A stretch of DNA of 64,000 nt from Tepidiforma sp. (GTDB lineage Bacteria; Chloroflexota; Dehalococcoidia; Tepidiformales; Tepidiformaceae). Numbering within the stretch: the first letter of the stretch is position 1; each line of letters starts with the position of its first letter. Both the position numbers and the translations under genes were made by a program. Of this stretch, positions 1 through 9,100 are shown in pieces. The stretch is taken from NCBI GenBank assembly GCA_026003935.1, contig BPIE01000001.1, positions 1,054,001-1,118,000 on the forward strand. Direction: 5' to 3'. The notes beneath the pieces are model-generated. The model did not search any database and had not been told where the DNA came from. It saw only the letters and a program-made list of their open reading frames with translations.

Positions 1-1
1 C

Positions 2-388
2 CGGGGCTGGTACCACGAGTTCGACAAGGTGTTCGATACGTACTACCTGGGCATCGCGCTTTGGGTCGCGCGGAGCTGGGGTGACCGGCTGGCATGGACC
101 GTGCTGGTGAGCCTCTTCGCCCTGCGGGCGGCCGGGGTCGTCGTGTTCGAGCTGACCGGGGCGCGGGCTGTGATCCTGGCCGCCCCGAACATTTTCGAGA
201 ACTATTACCTGGTGCTGGCGGGGCTCCGCTCGATGGACTCCGGTTACCGGCTGAGCGGGTGGCGTGAGGCGCTGGTCTGGCTGGTGCTGGTGTCGCCGCC
301 GAAACTGCTCCAGGAGTACGTGATGCACTACCGGGAGGCGCAGACGTGGCGCTTTGTTCGGGACGAAATCGTCACGCCTTGGGACTGA
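2..388 (+). CDS. Hypothetical membrane protein, 3' part only
   Basis: The frame is open to the left edge of the window, so the real start lies outside; the GTG at 29 in the ORF track is only the first start codon inside. About 128 residues are visible. Two hydrophobic stretches (around WTVLVSLFALRAAGVVVF and ALVWLVLVSPPKLLQEY) suggest membrane segments, and the tail is charged. I do not recognise a family. It converges on the P-type ATPase gene and the two stop-codon ends overlap by 17 bp. Confidence 0.6.
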   Translation, partial: RGWYHEFDKVFDTYYLGIALWVARSWGDRLAWTVLVSLFALRAAGVVVFELTGARAVILAAPNIFENYYLVLAGLRSMDSGYRLSGWREALVWLVLVSPPKLLQEYVMHYREAQTWRFVRDEIVTPWD

Positions 389-3065
389 GGGGCAGCCTGC
401 GGACGGCGCCGGTGAGCGGCCCGCGCCGGCGAACGAGGAGCTTGTGGAGCTCGACGGCGACGATGACCGTAACGGCGACGGGGACCATGCGAAGCCAGGC
501 CTCAAGGGGGAGCGGTTCGACGCGAAGGACGTATTGCGTGGCGGGCAGGTAGAGTGCGGCGATGTGGAGGCCCAGGGCGGCGACGGTGGCGTAGAAGAGG
601 AAGGGGTTGCGGAAGGGGCTGCGGGCAAAAGCGGAGCGCCGCTCGACACGGACATTTCCAAGGTGGAAGGCCTGGAAGAGCACCATGGTGGTGAGGGCGG
701 CGGTGCGGGCCGCATCCACGCTGGCGCCGCGGTCCAGCTCCCAGCGGAATAGGGCGAGGGTGCCGATGCACATGACGATGCCGGCAACGGCGGTCCGCTC
801 CCAGAGCAGCGGCGAGAGGATGCCCTCAGTTCGGCGGCGGGGCGGGTAGCGGAGGACGTCGTCCTCACCGGGCTCGAAGGCAAGGGCGACGTCCTGGAGG
901 CCGTTGGTGACGAGATTCAGCCAGAGGAGCTGGGCGGCGACCATCGGCACCGGCCACTGGAAGGCGACGGAGGCGAGGATGGCGATGAGCAGGGCCGCAC
1001 CAGTGGAGACGAGGAAGAAGGTCACCTTGCGGACGTTCTCGAAGGTGATGCGGCCCTCTTCAATCGCAGCGGCGATAGTAACGAAGTTGTCGTCGGCGAG
1101 GACCATGTCGGCGGCTTCGCGGGCGACATCAGTGCCGGAGCGTCCCATGGCGATGCCGATGTCTGCGGCGCGGAGGGCGGGGGCGTCGTTCACGCCGTCG
1201 CCGGTGACGGCGACGACGTGTCCGTCGGCGCGCAACGCCTGGACCGCGCGGAGCTTGTGCTCCGGGTCCGCGCGGGCGATGACGGCGGTCGTACGGAGGC
1301 GTTCTCGGAGGCGTTCGTCGTCGAGCAGGTCGATTTCGGTGCCGGTCAGGACAGGGGTGCCGGCCGCGGCGATGCCGACCTCGGCAGCAATGGCGCTGGC
1401 TGTGGATGGGTGGTCGCCGGTGATCATGATGACCCGGATGCCGGCCTGGCGGCAGCTGCTGATGGCTTCGCGGACGCCGGGCCGCGGGGGGTCCATCATC
1501 GCCTGGAGGCCGAGGAAGACGAGTTCGCCAGGATGGGCATCCGGGTCCGGGCGCGCGGGGAGCGTTCGGAACGCCATGGCGAGGACGCGGTAGCCGCGCC
1601 CCGCGAGCTCGTGTGCGGCGGCGAGGACGGCTTCTGCATCGAGCGGGGCCTCGCCTGCCGTGGTGAGGATGGCCGCGGAGCGCTCGAGGAGCCGCTCCGG
1701 GGCGCCCTTCACGAACCAGGTGGGCCTGCCCTCGAATTCGCGGCAGGACGCCGAGTACTGGCGCTCGGATTCGAAGGGGACTTCGGCAAAGACGGGGGCG
1801 GCACGGAGGTCGGCGGGCTCGAGACCCTGGGCGATGGCGGAGAGGAGGAGGGCGGCCTCGGTGGGGTCGCCGGCCGTTTCGTAGCCGCTGTCGGTAAGGA
1901 AGGCGTCGGCCTCGTTGGTCATGACGCCGGTGACGAAGAGGAGGCGCTCGGGCTCGGAAAGCTGCGGCGCCGGGCCGTCACCGGGTGCAGGGACGGGGCG
2001 GGGGCCGGCGGCGGTCCAGCATTCGCGGACGGTCATGCGGTTCTCGGTCAGGGTGCCGGTCTTGTCGGAGCCGATGACGGTCGTGCTGCCAAGGGTCTCG
2101 ACCGCGGGCAGGTGGCGCACGATGGCGTTCCGTTTCGCCATCCGGCGGACTCCGAGCGCCAGCGCGATGGTGAAGGCGACCGGGAGGCCCTCGGGCACCA
2201 CGGCGACCGAAAGGGCGACGGCAACGATGAACATCTGCGATGGGGATTCACCGACGAGAACGCCAAGGATGAACGAGACGATGGCGCCGACGGCCACGAT
2301 GACCCCGATGGCGCGGGCGAGGCGCTCCATCCGCTCCTGGAGCGGCGTAGAGGGGAGCTCCTGTGCCCGCATGCTGCCGGCGATACTGCCGAGCTCGGTC
2401 GCCATGCCGGTGGCGACGACGAAGCCCCGGGCCCTGCCGCGAAGGACGATGCTGCCGGAATAGACCATGCAGGAGCGGTCGGCGATGGGAGTATCGGGTT
2501 TGGCGACGGGCTCGGCGGATTTCGGAACGCCCTCGGACTCGCCAGTCAGGAGCGACTGGTCGATGACCAGGCCGTTCACGTGGAAGAGGCGAAGGTCCGC
2601 CGGGACGCGCATACCGGATTCGATCAGCACGACATCGCCCGGGACGAGTTCGCGACCGTCGATTTCACGTTCGCGGCCATCCCGAATGACCCGGGCGCGG
2701 GGTGCGACGAGGTTCATGAGTGCGCGGACGGAACGCTCAGCGCGGCGCTCCTGGGTGAAGCCGATGGCGGCGTTGAGGGCGAGGACCGCGGCGATGACGG
2801 CGGCATCGACCCATTCGCGAAGGGCGAGGGTGACGAGCGCGGCGACGAGGAGGATATAGATGACTGGTGAGCGGAACTGGCGGAGCGAGGGTGACGTACC
2901 AGCGGCGGAGGCGGAACGGAGCTCGATTTCGTTGGGGCCGAACCGTTCGAGGCGGACGGCACCCTCGGCCATCGTGAGCCCATGGGGGCCTGTCCCGAGC
3001 CGGGCTGCCACCTCGTCGACGGGGAGCGCGTGCCAGGCCGGGCCCGGCGCTGGTTCAGGCTGCAT
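372..3065 (-). CDS. Cation-translocating P-type ATPase (P2 type)
   Basis: An 897-residue ion pump of the inner membrane. In order: cation-ATPase N-domain (about 10-75), TM1-2, actuator domain with LLTGES (about 172-177), TM3-4 with PEGLP (291-295), phosphorylation site DKTGTLT (Asp334), MITGDHP, hinge TGDGVNDAPALRAADIGIAMG, then six C-terminal membrane segments. This is the P2 (Ca2+, Na+/K+-like) layout. In the TM6 ion site the usual NLVTDG of calcium pumps reads NLVTNG followed by LQDVAL, so the ion cannot be named. The start was chosen as the ATG at 3065 because residues upstream in the 1833-aa track ORF are an antisense shadow of the K+ permease. The ATG overlaps the TGA of the preceding Usp gene by 11 bp, which suggests translational coupling. 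Confidence 0.93.
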   Translation of the reverse strand: MQPEPAPGPAWHALPVDEVAARLGTGPHGLTMAEGAVRLERFGPNEIELRSASAAGTSPSLRQFRSPVIYILLVAALVTLALREWVDAAVIAAVLALNAAIGFTQERRAERSVRALMNLVAPRARVIRDGREREIDGRELVPGDVVLIESGMRVPADLRLFHVNGLVIDQSLLTGESEGVPKSAEPVAKPDTPIADRSCMVYSGSIVLRGRARGFVVATGMATELGSIAGSMRAQELPSTPLQERMERLARAIGVIVAVGAIVSFILGVLVGESPSQMFIVAVALSVAVVPEGLPVAFTIALALGVRRMAKRNAIVRHLPAVETLGSTTVIGSDKTGTLTENRMTVRECWTAAGPRPVPAPGDGPAPQLSEPERLLFVTGVMTNEADAFLTDSGYETAGDPTEAALLLSAIAQGLEPADLRAAPVFAEVPFESERQYSASCREFEGRPTWFVKGAPERLLERSAAILTTAGEAPLDAEAVLAAAHELAGRGYRVLAMAFRTLPARPDPDAHPGELVFLGLQAMMDPPRPGVREAISSCRQAGIRVIMITGDHPSTASAIAAEVGIAAAGTPVLTGTEIDLLDDERLRERLRTTAVIARADPEHKLRAVQALRADGHVVAVTGDGVNDAPALRAADIGIAMGRSGTDVAREAADMVLADDNFVTIAAAIEEGRITFENVRKVTFFLVSTGAALLIAILASVAFQWPVPMVAAQLLWLNLVTNGLQDVALAFEPGEDDVLRYPPRRRTEGILSPLLWERTAVAGIVMCIGTLALFRWELDRGASVDAARTAALTTMVLFQAFHLGNVRVERRSAFARSPFRNPFLFYATVAALGLHIAALYLPATQYVLRVEPLPLEAWLRMVPVAVTVIVAVELHKLLVRRRGPLTGAVRRLPLSPKA

Positions 3066-3886
3066 CGCGCGCCGGGCTCGCGAGGATGAGCGGGAGGGGG
3101 CTGGCGCGGAGGAGGGCGTCGGCGACGGAGCCGAGGAGGAAGCGGAGGGCGCGGCCGCGGCCGTGGGTGGCGAGGGCGATGTGCGTGGCGCCGGTTTCAC
3201 GGGCGACTCGGATTGCGGCTGCGGCGATGGATTCGAACGCTTCCGCGCGCTCGACCCGGCGGTGAACCACGTTCGCGCCTTCGAGGGCGCGCTCGAGGCG
3301 CTGGAGGCCCGCCGCCAGCTCGAGCTCGCGGTCTTCGAGGCGCTCGCCGAGGACGGGAACGGAGACGGCGAGGAGCTCGACCGGGACGCTGGAGCGCCTG
3401 GAGCAGGGTTTCGAGGGCGGGCGCGACGGCGGCAGCTTCCTCGCTGCCATCGCCCAGGGCGAGGACGCGGAGGTTCGATGGCGTTGCGGACGGGTCCCAG
3501 CGCGGACCGACGGCGAGGACCGGCACGGGCGAGGTGCGAACAACGCTGCCGAGGTCCGTAAGGGCGGGGCCTTCGCGGGCGTCGATGGCGAGGAGCCGGG
3601 CGCCCGAGCTGATGGCGAGACGGACGGGTGGGGCCCACGGCGGTTCGCCGTAGAGGCGGAGCGCGAGGCCGGCAGAGGAAACTCCGGGCGGGAGCAGTGC
3701 GGCGAGGTCGGCGGCTGCAGCGGCAAGGGCGGCTTCCACGGCCGCGGGGTCGGCGATGTCGGCCTGTGCGGCTGCATCGAAGACGACGGTCGCGGCAAGC
3801 GACAGCCCGAGGGCCCGGGCGAGGGGTGCGGCGGCGGCCGGGGCGGCAGTCACGTCGTGGGGGTCGGGCAGACAGAGGACTGACAT
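3055..3886 (-). pseudogene. Tandem universal stress protein (UspA), frameshifted
   Basis: Two Usp domains lie in different frames. The first frame begins MSVLCLPDPHD and runs through VPVLAVGPRWD to ETLLQALQR. The second resumes at PVELLAVSVPVLGERL and includes the ATP-binding-like signature THGRGRALRFLLGSVADALL. Dropping one base near 3381-3392 (a CCC run in CGTCCCGGTC on the coding strand) joins them into one protein of about 274 residues, the size of a normal tandem Usp. It is either a true frameshift mutation or a sequencing error; slippage cannot be excluded. An alternative ATG lies at 3901. It sits directly upstream of and overlaps the P-type ATPase, a common stress/ion pairing. Confidence 0.75.
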
Positions 3887-4022
3887 TGCCGTAGTTTGCA
3901 TCAGGGGGCGCGCCGCCGTGAGGGCCACACGGACGCCGCCCCGGGGCCCGTGCGGCGGTTTCGACGGGTGACGCGCTTCGCATCTTTCGTGATGGCTTCA
4001 GGCGTGCTAGCGTAGGTGAGCT
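3887..4022. promoter_or_regulatory. Divergent intergenic region, Usp/ATPase versus K+ permease
   Basis: 136 bp, very GC-rich, separating the two ion-homeostasis units. On the + strand TAGCGT (4008-4013) could be a -10 element for the permease, overlapping its ribosome-binding sequence. I looked for a ydaO-type c-di-AMP riboswitch, which often precedes kimA, and see no room for one between that -10 and the start codon. Confidence 0.35.
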
Positions 4023-6095
4023 GTGGGCACTTCTTCGGGGCCCGAGCTGACGCCAGTATTCGGCCCGCAGGGGCGGGTGACGCGGTATCGCGTCGGGGTG
4101 CCCAGGGCGGGCATCGTTGAGACTGCGGAGGGGCGGTACGAGGCGACGCCGTACGCGGAGCGGCGGCGGGGGCTGGGCGGCCTTGCGCTCGATGTGAAGG
4201 ACATCGTCATCGGCCGGTCGATGTCGAATCTCCGGCTGGCGGAGCAGCGGCTGAGCAAGAAGCTGGCGCTGGCGGTGTTTTCGTCGGACGCGATTTCGTC
4301 GACGGCGTACGGCCCGCAGGAGGTGCTGCTGATCCTCGTCCTGGCGGGGTCGGGGGCGCTGACGTACAGCCTGCCAATCGTGTTGGCGATCGTGGGGCTG
4401 CTGGCGGTGGTGGTGCTTTCGTACAGCCAGACGATCCGGGCGTACCCGCACGGTGGCGGGGCGTATACGGTGGCGCTGGAAAACCTCGGCAAAGGGGCGG
4501 GGCTGGTGGCGGCCTCGGCGCTGCTGATCGACTACACGCTGACGGTGGCGGTGTCGATTGCGGCTTCGGTGGAGGCGATCGTTGCAGCGTTCCCTGGGCT
4601 CCACGGGGCGGCGGTGTGGATGAGTGTGGCGATGGTCGCGGTGATCGCGACGATGAATCTGCGGGGGGTGCGTGAATCGGGGACGGTGTTTGCCATCCCC
4701 ACGTACGGGTTCATCTTCGTGTTGGGGGCGACGATTGCGGTCGGGGTGGGAAAGGTGCTCTTGAGCGATTCGCCGAACCTGCTGGCAGCGGGGGTGCCGG
4801 ACCGGCCGCTGCCGGAGGCCGAGCATTCGCTGTCGCTGTTTTTGCTGTTGCGGGCGTTTGCGGCCGGCTGCTCGGCGCTGACGGGTGTGGAGGCCGTTTC
4901 GAACGGGGTGCAGGCGTTCAAGCCGCCGGAGTGGAAAAACGCGACCCAGACGATGGCGGCGATGGCGGTCATCCTCGGGACGCTGCTGCTGGGGACGACG
5001 CTGCTCGCGCGGCACTTCGGCGTGGTGTACCTCGAGGGCGACCACGCGACGGTGCTGGCACAGATTGGGGAGCACGTGTTCGGGCGGGGGGTGATGTTCT
5101 TCGCGCTGCAGGGTTTCACGGCGGGCATCCTCTTCCTTGCGGCGAATACGTCGTTTGCGGACTATCCGCGGTTGGCGGCGGTGCTGGCGCGGGATGCGTA
5201 TCTGCCGCGGGTGTTCCGGCAGCGGGGCAACCGGCTGGTATTCAGCTACGGCATTCTCGCGCTGGCCGTGATGGCGGTGGTGCTGCTGGTGGTCTTCCAG
5301 GCGAAGACGACGCGGCTCATCCCGCTGTATGCGTTTGGGGTGTTCCTGTCGTTCACGCTGTCGCAGGCGGGGATGGTGGTGCACTGGTTCCGTGTGCGCG
5401 GGCGCGGCTGGCGAGCTTCGATGGTCATCAACGGGTTCGGGGCGTGCGTGACGGCGGTGGTGACGGCCATCGTGGTGGTGACGAAGTTCCACGAGGGCGG
5501 GTGGATGGTGGTCGTGGCGGTGCCTGCGGGTGCGGCGCTGCTGTGGTGGGTGGGGAGGTATTACGCGCGCCTGCGGCGGCTGCTTCACGTGCCGACGGAT
5601 GCGGTGTTCGAGATGGCACCGCGGGGGGATGCGCCGGAGCCGGTCCTGGTGCCGGTGCAGGAGGTGAACCTCGCGCTGGTGATGGCGCTGGGTGCGGCGT
5701 GTGAGCGGGCGAAGACGGTGGAAGCGGTGCACGTGGTGGTGGACCCGGACCAGCCCGACCAGATCGATGCGGCATGGCGGCGGCAGTTCCCCAACATCCC
5801 GCTGGTGGTCATCGACTCGCCGTACCGGAACGTTGCGGACCCGTTCGCGCGGTACGTGGAGGACCGGCTCCATGAACCGCCGTATCGGCTGGTGGTGCTG
5901 CTGCCGGTGATCGAGACTCGACGGTGGTATGAGCGGTTCCTCGTGAACCAGGGTGCAGGCGCAATTGCGCGGCGGCTATCGGGCAATCGGCGGGTGGGCA
6001 TCGAGCGGTACCGGTTTCACCCGGGCGGAACGGGGCGGCGCGGCATCGGAAATTCAGGATGTTCCCCTAGGTTCGGCGGCCGAGATCTTCTGTAG
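4023..6095 (+). CDS. APC-superfamily K+ permease, KimA-like
   Basis: A 690-residue permease. After a soluble N-terminus of about 80 residues come about 12 membrane segments, beginning with the motif KLALAVFSSDAISSTAYGPQE, which is typical of the KimA/YdaO branch of APC transporters. The C-terminal portion after about residue 510 is cytosolic and has a Usp-like fold character (PVLVPVQEVNLALVMALGAA, VHVVVDPDQPDQID). Known KimA proteins are high-affinity K+/H+ symporters inhibited by c-di-AMP; K+ as substrate here is inferred from family resemblance. The start is GTG at 4023 with a TAGGTGAG ribosome-binding sequence just upstream. The last ~30 residues are Gly/Arg-rich and may be poorly conserved. 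It is divergent from the Usp-ATPase pair. Confidence 0.85.
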   Translation: MGTSSGPELTPVFGPQGRVTRYRVGVPRAGIVETAEGRYEATPYAERRRGLGGLALDVKDIVIGRSMSNLRLAEQRLSKKLALAVFSSDAISSTAYGPQEVLLILVLAGSGALTYSLPIVLAIVGLLAVVVLSYSQTIRAYPHGGGAYTVALENLGKGAGLVAASALLIDYTLTVAVSIAASVEAIVAAFPGLHGAAVWMSVAMVAVIATMNLRGVRESGTVFAIPTYGFIFVLGATIAVGVGKVLLSDSPNLLAAGVPDRPLPEAEHSLSLFLLLRAFAAGCSALTGVEAVSNGVQAFKPPEWKNATQTMAAMAVILGTLLLGTTLLARHFGVVYLEGDHATVLAQIGEHVFGRGVMFFALQGFTAGILFLAANTSFADYPRLAAVLARDAYLPRVFRQRGNRLVFSYGILALAVMAVVLLVVFQAKTTRLIPLYAFGVFLSFTLSQAGMVVHWFRVRGRGWRASMVINGFGACVTAVVTAIVVVTKFHEGGWMVVVAVPAGAALLWWVGRYYARLRRLLHVPTDAVFEMAPRGDAPEPVLVPVQEVNLALVMALGAACERAKTVEAVHVVVDPDQPDQIDAAWRRQFPNIPLVVIDSPYRNVADPFARYVEDRLHEPPYRLVVLLPVIETRRWYERFLVNQGAGAIARRLSGNRRVGIERYRFHPGGTGRRGIGNSGCSPRFGGRDLL

Positions 6096-6124
6096 CATCC
6101 ATCGCGGATGACAGGGAGGGCCCG

Positions 6125-9100
6125 GTGAGAGTCGCGCTGGCCGCGTTCGACGAGGGCAGCCGGGCGCGCATCGAGGCGGCGTTGCGCGGCGCCGGGCATA
6201 CGGTGCTTGCGGCAGGGGATGCCGGGGCCGAGGTGGAGGTGGCCGACGGTGTGACCGGCGCGGCAGCGGGGGAGCTGGCGGGGCGGGCGCGCGCGGACGG
6301 GCGCCGGGCGTTCATCGCCGGTCTTGTCGATGTGCCGGGCGGCGTGGCTCGGGCCGTGGCCGGGGGAGCGACAGAGGTGTACCCCGCGGGGGACGCTGCC
6401 GCGCTGCTGACGCGGCTGGCAGTCATCGAGGCTGCGGGACCGCGGGCGCCGGGGCTCGGGGATGCCGCCGAGGCGGCGAACGATGCGCTGTACGTCATCG
6501 GGTTCGACGGCCGGTTTACGTGGGCGAATGCGGCAGCGGAGCGGCTGACGGGCTTCCCGCGGGAGCGGCTGATCGGCATGCACGTCTCCGAGCTGGTCCG
6601 CGACCCGGCGGACCTGGCCCGTGTGGACGAGGAGCTGCGGGCGAAGGTGGAGGGACGGGCCGAGACGTCGTTTTTCGAGGTTCGGGTGACGACGGCCGGG
6701 GGCGACACGGTCCCGGTGGAGGTCAACAGCCGGGTGGTGATGCGGGAGGGACGGCCGTGGGCGGTGGAGGGGGTCGCGCGCGATGTGCGGCCGCGGAAGC
6801 GGCTGGAGGAGCAGCTGCGCCGGGAGGCGGAGCTGTTTGCGGGGCTGGGCGTGGCAGCCGTGGCAATAGACTGCAGCGCGCGAATCGTGTCATGGAACCG
6901 GGCCGCGGAGGAGCTCTTCGGGGTCCCGGCGGCGAGCGCGCTTGGGACGAGCTCGATCGACCTCCTGGCGCTGCCGCAGCGCGGCGAAGGGCCCGGGCTG
7001 CTTTCCCGGGTGCTGGCGGGGGAGCGGCTTCGGTTCGAGGCTGAGCTGGTCCGCGCGGACGGGACGACGTTCCCGGCGTTGGTGAGCGGGGCTCCGCTGT
7101 ATGACGAGGCCGGGAGTGTCGCGGGCGCGGTCGCGGTGGTGGTGGACCTGACGGCGGAGCGGGAGCGGCAGCGGCGGGTGGAGCAGCTCGCGGCGGTGGT
7201 GGATTCGAGCGACGACGCGGTGACGACGTACGACCCGGACGGCCGCATCACGGGGTGGAACGCGGCGGCGGAGCGTATCTATGGGATGCGCGCGGCGGAG
7301 GTGCTCGGGCGGTACGCGTGGGAGCTGGCGCCGCCGGGGGAGCGGGTCGAGCGGCGGGCATTCGTCGAGCGGGTGCTTCGGGGCGAGAGCGTGAGCGGCC
7401 GTGTGGTGAGGCGCGAGGGCGGTCCCGGGCGCACGGGCTGGCTGAGCCTCTCGGCCTTCCCGCTGCGGGACGGCGAGGGCCGGGTGACGGGTGCCGCTGC
7501 TGTGGCGCGCGATGTCACGGCGCTCATCGAGGCGGAGCGCGAGGTGAGCTGGCTGGCGTCGATCGTGGGCTCGGCGGACGACGCGATCATCGGGCGGGAC
7601 ACGGAGGGCCGGATTGTAAGCTGGAACGCAGCAGCCGAGCGGCTCTTCGGCTACACGGCGGCGGAGATGGTGGGGTCGCTGGGAGAGGAGACGGTTCCCG
7701 CTGAGCGGCTCGAGGCCTACCGGGCAAGGCTGGACGAGCTCGGCGGCGACGAACGGGTCGAGGCCGAGGTGCTGCGTCGGAGCCGGGACGGGCGGGTGTT
7801 TCCGGTGCGGGCGATTTCGTTCCCGGTCTACAGCCGGGACGGGCGGCGGCTGGGGTCGGCATCGTTCCTACGCGACATCAGTGCGGAGCGGGAGGTGAAG
7901 GCGGCTCTGGAGGAGCGCGAGCGGCAGCTCCGGGCGCTGTTCGAGAGCGCGGGGGAGGCGATCGTGATCGTCGACCTCGCGCGCCGGGTCCGGTGGCTCA
8001 ACCAGTACGCGGCGGAGGTGGCGGAGCAGGTGTTCGGGACGCGGCCGGCGGCGGGGGAGGGCATCCTCGGGTGGGTTCGGGAGAAGGACCGGCTGGCCTG
8101 GGAGATTGCGTTCGAGGCGGCGGCGGGCGGGGAGACGACGACGCTGCTGGGGCGGCTCCAGCGGCTCGACGGTTCGCGGTTCTGGTACGAAATGACGTTC
8201 CGCCCGGTGCGGGGCGAGGCCGGGGAGGTGGAGGCGGTGGCGCTCGCAGGGCGCGATGTGACTGCCCGGGTGGAAGCGGAGCGGGCGCTGCGGGAGCGGG
8301 AGGCGACGCTGCGGAGCGTGTTCGAGAGCACCCGCGACCACCTCTGGCTGCTGGACCGGGGCGGGCGGCTGGTGACGTGCAACACGGCGGCAGCCGTGTA
8401 CTGCGAGGGGCGGTTTGGGCGGCGGCCAGCGCCCGGCGATGCGATGCGGGATTTCGCAGACCCCGACGCGCAGCAGCTGCTCGAGGAGGTGGTGGAGCGC
8501 GCGCTTGGCGGGGAGGCCGTCTCGGGCGAGCTGGCGGTGCCAAACGAGGACGGCAGCCGGACGTACTTCGACATCCAGGTGACGCCGGTCCGGGACGAGC
8601 GGGGGGTGGTGACCGGGGTGCTGGCGGCGGCGCGGGATGTCAGCGAGGCGGCACGTTCGCGGCGTGAGCTCCTGCAGGCGCGGGAGGCGCTGGCTGCCGA
8701 GTACGCGAGGCTTTCGACGATCATCGAAAACTCTGACGAGGGCATCGTGCTGCTGGACCGGGAGTGCCGGGTGGCAGCGTTCAATTCGGAGTTTGCCGAG
8801 GGCACGCGGGCGCGGCGGGGGGTGGCGGTGGCGCCGGGGATGCACTTCCGGGAGCTGGTTTCGCCCGAGAGCGCGGAGTACCTGCTGGGGCGGGTGCAGG
8901 AGGCGCTTGCGGGGCGGCGGGTGGCGTTCGATGTTCAGTCACAGTCGCCGGGGGAGCGGCGATGGTTCGAGGTGCGCATCCGGCCGGTGGTCACTGAAGG
9001 CGGCGAGGTGACGGGGGTGGTGTACACGGGGCGGGACGTGACCGAGCGGCGGAAATTGGAGCTCGAGCGGGAGGGTGCGCTCGCGGAGGCGCGGCGGCTG

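Noticed and set aside
1218-2870. 550-aa plus-strand ORF
   Set aside because: Gly/Asp-rich antisense of the P-type ATPase.
3887-4022. c-di-AMP (ydaO) riboswitch before the KimA-like gene
   Set aside because: The region is short and GC-rich, and the likely -10 lies only about 10 nt before the start codon. No riboswitch core is recognisable.
372-5873. 1833-aa minus-strand ORF
   Set aside because: Only the part after residue 936 is the P-type ATPase. The rest is Arg/His/Pro-rich antisense of the K+ permease and the Usp gene.
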